The position numbers and the translations under genes are program-made. Shown here piece after piece: positions 24,261 to 28,620 of a stretch of DNA of 28,620 bases (its first letter is position 1; every line of letters begins with the position of its first letter). The DNA comes from RPQJ01 sp035691185 (GTDB lineage Bacteria; Pseudomonadota; Gammaproteobacteria; Steroidobacterales; Steroidobacteraceae), in assembly GCA_035691185.1 (NCBI GenBank), contig DASSJN010000233.1, positions 1 through 28,620 of the forward strand. The letters are read 5' to 3'. The notes under the pieces were generated by a model. The model made no database searches. It was given only the letters and a program-made list of their open reading frames with translations, and was not told where the DNA came from.

Positions 24261-24671
24261 TCAGGCGCGCTGGACGTGGGTTTCGATCGCGCTCAACAGC
24301 TCTTCGCGCGTGAACGGCTTGGTCAGGTAGTGCTCGGAGCCGACGATCCTGCCGCGGGCGCGGTCGAACAGGCCGTCCTTGCTGGAGAGCATGATGACCG
24401 GGATCGAGCGGAACACCTTGTTGTGCTTGATCAGCGAGCAGGTCTGGTAGCCGTCGAGGCGCGGCATCATGATGTCGACGAAGACGATGTCGGGCTGGTG
24501 GTCGGCGACCTTCGAGAGCGCGTCGAAGCCGTCCACCGCCGTGAAGACCTCGCACCCCTCGCGCGCCAGCAGCGTCTCGGCCGTGCGCCGGATGGTCTTG
24601 CTGTCGTCGATGACCAGCACCTTGAGGCCGGCCAGCCGCGGTCGGCTGTTGCTGGCTGCCGTGTTTTCCAT
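24261..24671 (-). CDS. pilG: Response regulator PilG
   Basis: First gene of the pil-chp operon; a CheY-like receiver that promotes pilus extension and, in Pseudomonas, stimulates adenylate cyclase CyaB when phosphorylated by ChpA. The 136 residues include the acidic pair in VIDDSKTIRRTAETLL, the phospho-acceptor Asp66 in IVFVDIMMPRLDGYQTC, the switch residue in VIMLSSKDGLFDRARG and the lysine in YLTKPFTREEL, a very PilG-like series. The ATG at 24671 follows GAGAGGGC. Its promoter should lie in the 174-bp divergent gap shared with gshB. Confidence 0.96.
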   Translation of the reverse strand: MENTAASNSRPRLAGLKVLVIDDSKTIRRTAETLLAREGCEVFTAVDGFDALSKVADHQPDIVFVDIMMPRLDGYQTCSLIKHNKVFRSIPVIMLSSKDGLFDRARGRIVGSEHYLTKPFTREELLSAIETHVQRA

Positions 24672-24845
24672 GCCCTCTCGACCCTCGGAAGCGGATGCGC
24701 GTGCTGGCAGTGCGACGCTAGGCGCGAGGCTACCGCTCGCGCAGGCGTTTTAACATATTGGTCACCCCCCTGCCATTGGCGGCTTTAGATACCATGACGG
24801 CCATCACAGTGGCCGTCTGGACGGCCGCGCTCGACCGGAGCCTGC
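24672..24845. promoter_or_regulatory. Divergent intergenic region between the pilG operon and the gshB operon
   Basis: A 174-bp gap that must hold promoters for two divergent operons. It contains one of the few A/T-rich spots in the window (TTTTAACATATTGG, about 24749-24762) and a second (CTTTAGATACC, about 24783-24793). I could not fit a -35/-10 pair with standard spacing on either strand. A GGAG six bases before 24846 is the gshB ribosome binding site. Confidence 0.4.
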
Positions 24846-25814
24846 ATGTCGAACCAGCCTTTGCGCATCGCCGTGGTCATGGACCCGATCGACAAGATCA
24901 AGCCCCGCAAGGACACCACGCTCGCCATGCTGCTCGCCGCGCAGAAGCGCGGCTGGGACGTCCACTACCTGGAGCTCGGCGGCCTCTGGCTGCGTGACGG
25001 CGTCGCGATGGGTCGGGCCCATCCTCTCACGGTGCGGGAGCACGACGAGGACTGGTTCACTCGCGGCGAGCCGGTCGTTTCCCGCCTGGGAGACTTCGCG
25101 GCGATCCTCATGCGCAAGGACCCGCCGTTCGACACCGAGTACATCTACGCCACCTACATCCTCGAGCGGGCCGAGGTCCAGGGAGCGCTCGTCGTCAACC
25201 GGCCGCAGGGCCTGCGCGACATGAACGAGAAGGTCTACACCGCCTGGTTTCCGCAGTGCTGCGCCCCGACGCTGATCACGCGTGACATGGGCGACATGCA
25301 CGCCTTCCTGCGCGAGCACCGCCGCGTCGTCTGCAAGCCGCTCTACGGCATGGGCGGTCGTTCGGTCTTCGTCGTCGACCTAGGCGACAAGAATACGAAC
25401 GTGGTCTTCGAAACGCTCACGGAGTACGGCACGCGCTACGCGATCGTGCAACGCTACATCCCCGACATCGTCACGACCGGCGACGCGAGGGTGATCCTGG
25501 TGGACGGCGAACCCGCGCCCTACGCTCTGGCGCGCATCCCGACCGAAGCGGACAATCGCGGCAACCTGGCCGCCGGCGCCAAGGGCGTGGGTCGACCCCT
25601 TGACGAACGCGACCGCTGGCTCGCCGCGCAGATCGGACCGGTTCTGCGCGAGCGGGGCATGCTGTTCGTCGGGCTCGACGTCATCGGCGGCTACGTCACG
25701 GAGATCAACGTGACGAGCCCCACCGGCGTCCGCGAGCTCGGCAAGCAGTTCGGCATCGACATCGCCGGCACGCTCATGGACGCCGTCGCGCGCCGGCTCG
25801 GGACAGCAGGCTAG
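24846..25814 (+). CDS. gshB: Glutathione synthetase
   Basis: ATP-grasp ligase joining gamma-glutamylcysteine and glycine, the second step of glutathione synthesis. The 322-residue product is typical throughout: VVMDPIDKIKPRKDTTLAML, FAAILMRKDPPFDTEYIYATYILE, VNRPQGLRDMNEKVY, VCKPLYGMGGRSVF (ATP-binding loop), DARVILVDGEPAPYALARIP, the glycine-rich NRGNLAAGAKG and FVGLDVIGGYVTEINVTSPTG with metal ligands. The length matches E. coli GshB (316). It heads a tightly packed plus-strand operon; tonB starts four bases after its stop. Its position beside pilG is conserved in Pseudomonas. Confidence 0.97.
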   Translation: MSNQPLRIAVVMDPIDKIKPRKDTTLAMLLAAQKRGWDVHYLELGGLWLRDGVAMGRAHPLTVREHDEDWFTRGEPVVSRLGDFAAILMRKDPPFDTEYIYATYILERAEVQGALVVNRPQGLRDMNEKVYTAWFPQCCAPTLITRDMGDMHAFLREHRRVVCKPLYGMGGRSVFVVDLGDKNTNVVFETLTEYGTRYAIVQRYIPDIVTTGDARVILVDGEPAPYALARIPTEADNRGNLAAGAKGVGRPLDERDRWLAAQIGPVLRERGMLFVGLDVIGGYVTEINVTSPTGVRELGKQFGIDIAGTLMDAVARRLGTAG

Positions 25815-25818
25815 GGCG

Positions 25819-26721
25819 ATGACCGCGCGACCCTCGCGTCGACGACGCGACCCGTCCAGCGACCGGCTGGCGACGGCCGTGTTCGTCGCCGCGCTCGCCC
25901 ACGGCCTGGTGATCATGGGCGTCAAGTTCAGCGCGCTGCCGCTCGACCAGCACCCGCTGCCCATGCTCGAAATCCTGCTCGTGCCGTCCGGTCCGGAGGC
26001 TCCCGGGTCGAACGAGGACGCGGCCTATCTCGCTCAGCGCAACCAGCAAGGCAGCGGCACGAGCGAGCAGGCGAAACGCAGCTCGCTGCCCGAAGCGCGT
26101 CCCCGGCCTCCGGACCCCGCCGCCGACGTGGCGGTCGACCCCGAGCTCGAGCCGGTCGCGCTCGAGGCGCTGCCCGGCCTGGAATCCGTGCTGGCCCGAC
26201 GCGCGCTCGAAGCCGAGCGGCTGCCCGCCGGTACCGACCGACCGGAGAGCCCACCCGTGTTCCACGCACAGCCGGCGCCGCCGCCGACCGTGGGGCTCGA
26301 CGCCGCGGCCAACGAACGCGAGTTGCACCTGCGCGGCCGGCGCTCGGCCGACGGCAAGCTGCTGGCGGACACGCGGGAGTCGGCGATCGCCACGTACCTC
26401 GACGGGTGGAAGCGCCGGATCGAACGCGTCGGCACGCTCAATTTCCCCAACGAGGCGCGTCGCCGGCAGATGTCGGGCAACCCCGTGCTCGAGGTCGCGA
26501 TCCGCGCCGACGGGTCGCTCGAATCCGTGGTCGTCCGTCGCTCGAGCGGACACGCCGAACTCGACCAGGCCGCGGTCGGGATCGTCCGGCTCGCGGCGCC
26601 GTTCGACCCTTTCTCGACCACCCTGCGTGCGCGCTATCCCGTGCTCCGATTTGCCTACGAGTGGCAGTTCCTGGACGGACGGCTGGGCGGCGAAGGCGCG
26701 GTATTCACGGGCACCCCGTAG
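25819..26721 (+). CDS. tonB: TonB-family energy transducer (TonB3-like)
   Basis: Inner-membrane-anchored periplasmic protein that transmits proton-motive force to outer-membrane partners. The 300-residue product has a basic N-terminus, a TM anchor at about 17-38 that keeps the conserved TonB histidine (His28 in LAHGLVIMGV), a moderately proline-rich spacer (about 85-160) and a C-terminal TonB domain (about 190-285: YLDGWKRRIERVGTLNFPNEA, VLEVAIRADGSLESVVVRRSSG, FDPFSTTLRARYPVLRFAYEW). The spacer lacks long EP/KP repeats. In Pseudomonas the gene at the same position (tonB3) is needed for normal twitching motility, so a role with the pili is plausible; energising BtuB from this window is an alternative. 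Four bases separate it from gshB. Confidence 0.88.
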   Translation: MTARPSRRRRDPSSDRLATAVFVAALAHGLVIMGVKFSALPLDQHPLPMLEILLVPSGPEAPGSNEDAAYLAQRNQQGSGTSEQAKRSSLPEARPRPPDPAADVAVDPELEPVALEALPGLESVLARRALEAERLPAGTDRPESPPVFHAQPAPPPTVGLDAAANERELHLRGRRSADGKLLADTRESAIATYLDGWKRRIERVGTLNFPNEARRRQMSGNPVLEVAIRADGSLESVVVRRSSGHAELDQAAVGIVRLAAPFDPFSTTLRARYPVLRFAYEWQFLDGRLGGEGAVFTGTP

Positions 26722-26741
26722 CGCGCGATACTGTCGCCACC

Positions 26742-27299
26742 GTGGCGGACTACCTCACCAACCAGTTCCTGATCGCCATGCCGGCGATGGACGACCCGAA
26801 CTTCGCGCAGACCGTGACGCTCGTCTGCGAGCACAGCGACCGCGGTGCGCTCGGCATCGTGATCAACCGCACGCTGCCGATGACGCTCGGCGAGGTCTTC
26901 GAGCAGCTCGGGCTCGACGCGAAACGCTCGCGCGTGAACGACCAGCCGGTGTTGCGCGGCGGGCCCGTGCAGACCGAGCGCGGCTTCGTATTGCATTCGC
27001 CGGCGGGCAGGTGGGAATCGTCGTTGCCGTTTTCCGAGAAGATGCACTTGACGACGTCGCGCGACATCCTCGACGCGCTCGCGGCAGGCGAAGGCCCGGA
27101 CAGCGCCGTGATCGCGCTCGGCTACGCGGGGTGGGACGCCGGCCAGCTCGAGGAGGAGTTGGCGCGCAACGCCTGGCTCACCGTCGACGCCGACGACCGC
27201 GTGCTCTTCGCGACGCCGGTCGAGCAGCGCTGGCAGGCGGCCGCGCGGTTGCTGGGCGTGGACCTGCGCTCTCTGAGCAGCGACGCGGGACACGCCTGA
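26742..27299 (+). CDS. algH: YqgE/AlgH family protein
   Basis: Cytosolic protein of the UPF0301 family (YqgE in E. coli, AlgH in Pseudomonas) with unclear biochemical function, once linked to alginate regulation. The 185-residue product matches the family in length and sequence: NQFLIAMPAMDDPNFAQTVTLVCEHSDRGALGIVINR, VLRGGPVQTERGFVLH, LTTSRDILDALAAGEGPDSAVIALGYAGW and LEEELARNAWLTV. It starts with GTG at 26742, 20 bp after tonB, giving the standard N-terminus. The position between tonB and ruvX is conserved in gammaproteobacteria. Confidence 0.93.
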   Translation: MADYLTNQFLIAMPAMDDPNFAQTVTLVCEHSDRGALGIVINRTLPMTLGEVFEQLGLDAKRSRVNDQPVLRGGPVQTERGFVLHSPAGRWESSLPFSEKMHLTTSRDILDALAAGEGPDSAVIALGYAGWDAGQLEEELARNAWLTVDADDRVLFATPVEQRWQAAARLLGVDLRSLSSDAGHA

Positions 27300-27316
27300 A
27301 CCCCGACGATCCGACA

Positions 27317-27787
27317 ATGCCCGGGACGCCCGGCCGTGCCCCGGCTGCGGGCGAGGTGCTGCTCGCGTTCGACTTCGGCACGCGGCGCATCGGCGTTGCG
27401 GTGGGCCAGACGCTGACCGGCTCCGCCACGGCCGTCGGCACGCTGCCCGCGAAGGACGGAACCGCCGATTGGTCCGCCGTCGATACGTGCATTGCGCGCT
27501 GGGCGCCGACGCGGCTGCTCGTCGGGCTCCCCTATAATATGGACGGTTCGGAGACCACCACGACCGCGGCCTGTCGCGCCTTCGGCCAGAAGCTCGCGCG
27601 GCGTAGCGGGCTGCCCGTGGATTACGTCGACGAGCACCTGACCTCGGCCGCCGCGTACGACGAGTTGCGCAGCGAGCGCCGGTCGGGTGCGCGGGCGCGG
27701 CGGATCCGACCCCAGGACATCGACGCCGGCGCGGCGCGGTTGATCCTGGAGACGTGGATGAGAGAGAGGAAGGGGAGATGCCGTTGA
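27317..27787 (+). CDS. ruvX: Holliday junction resolvase-like / pre-16S rRNA nuclease YqgF (RuvX)
   Basis: RNase H-fold nuclease, implicated in 16S rRNA 5'-end maturation. The 156-residue product has the acidic first motif LLAFDFGTRRIGVAVGQ, then RLLVGLPYNMDGSE and VDYVDEHLTSAAAYDEL, followed by IDAGAARLILETWM, the set of carboxylates expected of the family. The ATG at 27317 follows algH by 17 bp. The first dozen residues (PGTPGRAPAAGE) are a non-conserved extension. The last ten bases overlap pyrB, whose Shine-Dalgarno lies within this gene. The normally intervening pyrR of pseudomonads is missing. Confidence 0.94.
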   Translation: MPGTPGRAPAAGEVLLAFDFGTRRIGVAVGQTLTGSATAVGTLPAKDGTADWSAVDTCIARWAPTRLLVGLPYNMDGSETTTTAACRAFGQKLARRSGLPVDYVDEHLTSAAAYDELRSERRSGARARRIRPQDIDAGAARLILETWMRERKGRCR

Positions 27788-28620
27788 AGACCGACACCGG
27801 CCGAGACCTGCAACGCGACCACGCCGGGCGCCTGCGTCACCTGCTGACGCTCGAGGGCTTGCCGGCGGACGAACTCAAGGGATTGCTCGACTTCGCGCAG
27901 TTCTACGTGCGCCAGCCCGGCGACATGGCTGCCCGCGACGGCAGCCTCGCCGGCCGCACCGTCGCCAACCTGTTCTTCGAGCCCAGTACGCGCACGCGCG
28001 TCTCGTTCGAACTGGCGGCCCGGCGGCTCGGCGCCGACGTCGTCAACCTCGACCTGCACTCGTCCTCGCGCGTGAAGGGCGAGACGGTGCTGGACACGAT
28101 CTACACGCTGCAGGCGATGGGCGTCGACGTGTTCGTGATGCGCGACTCGGAGCCGGGCGTGCCCGCCTTCGTCGCCGCGCACGTGCAGCCCCACGTGAGC
28201 GTGCTCAATGCCGGGGAGGCGCACGTCTCGCACCCGACGCAGGGCCTGCTCGACGTGCTGACGATCCGCCAGCGCAAGGGCAAGGACCTCCGCTCGCTCG
28301 GCGTCGCGATCGTGGGCGACATCAAGCATTCCCGCGTCGCGCGCTCGAGCGGCACTGCGCTGCTGACGCTCGGCGTCGGCGACCTGCGGCTCGTGTCGCC
28401 GCCGGCGCTGGCGCCCGACGACGACGAGCTCGTCGGTGCGAGGCGTTTCGCATCGCTCGAGGACGGCCTCCGCGGCGTCGACGTGATCATGGCGCTGCGC
28501 ATCCAGAAGGAGCGCATGGACACGTCGCAGATCCCGGACGTCGACGCGTTCCTGCGCGAATGGGGGATCACGGAGCACACGATCCGCTACGCCAAGCCCG
28601 GTGCGATCGTCCTGCATCCC
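27778..28620 (+). CDS. pyrB: Aspartate carbamoyltransferase catalytic chain, 3'-truncated by the window edge
   Basis: Catalyses condensation of carbamoyl phosphate and aspartate, the committed step of pyrimidine synthesis. 281 codons are visible before the window ends. Motifs include FFEPSTRTRVSFELAARRLGA (carbamoyl-phosphate binding, residues about 63-83), SSSRVKGETVLDTI, HPTQGLLDVLTI and VGDIKHSRVARS. Family members of this kind have about 310-335 residues, so roughly 30-55 are missing. The ATG at 27778 is preceded by a purine-rich GGAAGGGG and overlaps the end of ruvX by ten bases, suggesting translational coupling. In pseudomonads pyrB is followed by a pyrC-like gene; that cannot be checked here. 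Confidence 0.95.
   Translation, partial: MPLKTDTGRDLQRDHAGRLRHLLTLEGLPADELKGLLDFAQFYVRQPGDMAARDGSLAGRTVANLFFEPSTRTRVSFELAARRLGADVVNLDLHSSSRVKGETVLDTIYTLQAMGVDVFVMRDSEPGVPAFVAAHVQPHVSVLNAGEAHVSHPTQGLLDVLTIRQRKGKDLRSLGVAIVGDIKHSRVARSSGTALLTLGVGDLRLVSPPALAPDDDELVGARRFASLEDGLRGVDVIMALRIQKERMDTSQIPDVDAFLREWGITEHTIRYAKPGAIVLHP

Noticed and set aside
24758..24790. TTGGTC with TTAGAT as a gshB promoter
   Set aside because: The spacer is 21 bp, outside the usual 16-18 bp, and the -10 match is poor.

Overview
The window is a gene-dense stretch of very GC-rich proteobacterial chromosome. Almost every base is coding, genes sit close together or overlap, and GTG starts are common. Gene content and order point to a gammaproteobacterium. 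From about 11.1 kb to the right edge the order is ampE-ampD / bioA-rsmE / chpC-chpA-pilJ-pilI-pilH-pilG / gshB-tonB-algH-ruvX-pyrB, which follows the Pseudomonas aeruginosa pyrB-to-bioA region with a few genes missing. The genus cannot be named from this evidence. I see no tRNA, rRNA, CRISPR array, insertion sequence or prophage.

Left third (1-10.2 kb): a scattered vitamin B12 acquisition region. It holds the 3' part of a BtuC/FecCD permease gene, a BtuD-type ATPase gene (3408-4181), a cobalamin riboswitch with a fitting promoter in front of btuB (6385-8654), a PduO-type cobalamin adenosyltransferase gene (8665-9210), and a BtuF-type binding protein gene on the opposite strand (9218-10228). 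Unrelated genes are interleaved: tyrA (chorismate mutase/prephenate dehydrogenase), pdxH, a membrane-anchored metzincin-like protein whose stop overlaps the btuD start, and a minus-strand trio (HisN-type phosphatase, NmrA-like protein, EmrE-type efflux pump).

Middle (10.2-14.9 kb): ampD-ampE, which read straight into btuF on the minus strand; then bioA-rsmE on the plus strand; then a class I SAM methyltransferase gene of visibly lower GC than its neighbours.

Right half (14.9-24.7 kb, minus strand): one apparent operon, pilG-pilH-pilI-pilJ-chpA-chpC, encoding the Chp chemosensory system that controls type IV pilus twitching and cAMP signalling in relatives. It lacks the receptor methylase (pilK) and methylesterase (chpB) found in Pseudomonas, and its ChpA kinase is shortened to three canonical HPt sites. 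Divergent from it (24.8-28.6 kb, plus strand) lies gshB-tonB-algH-ruvX-pyrB, with pyrB cut by the window edge and no pyrR between ruvX and pyrB.

Most of the window is ordinary core genome. The points most worth a second look are the metzincin/ABC-ATPase gene pair, the riboswitch with a hairpin that can occlude the btuB ribosome binding site, the reduced Chp system, and the methyltransferase sitting where chpD-chpE would be.
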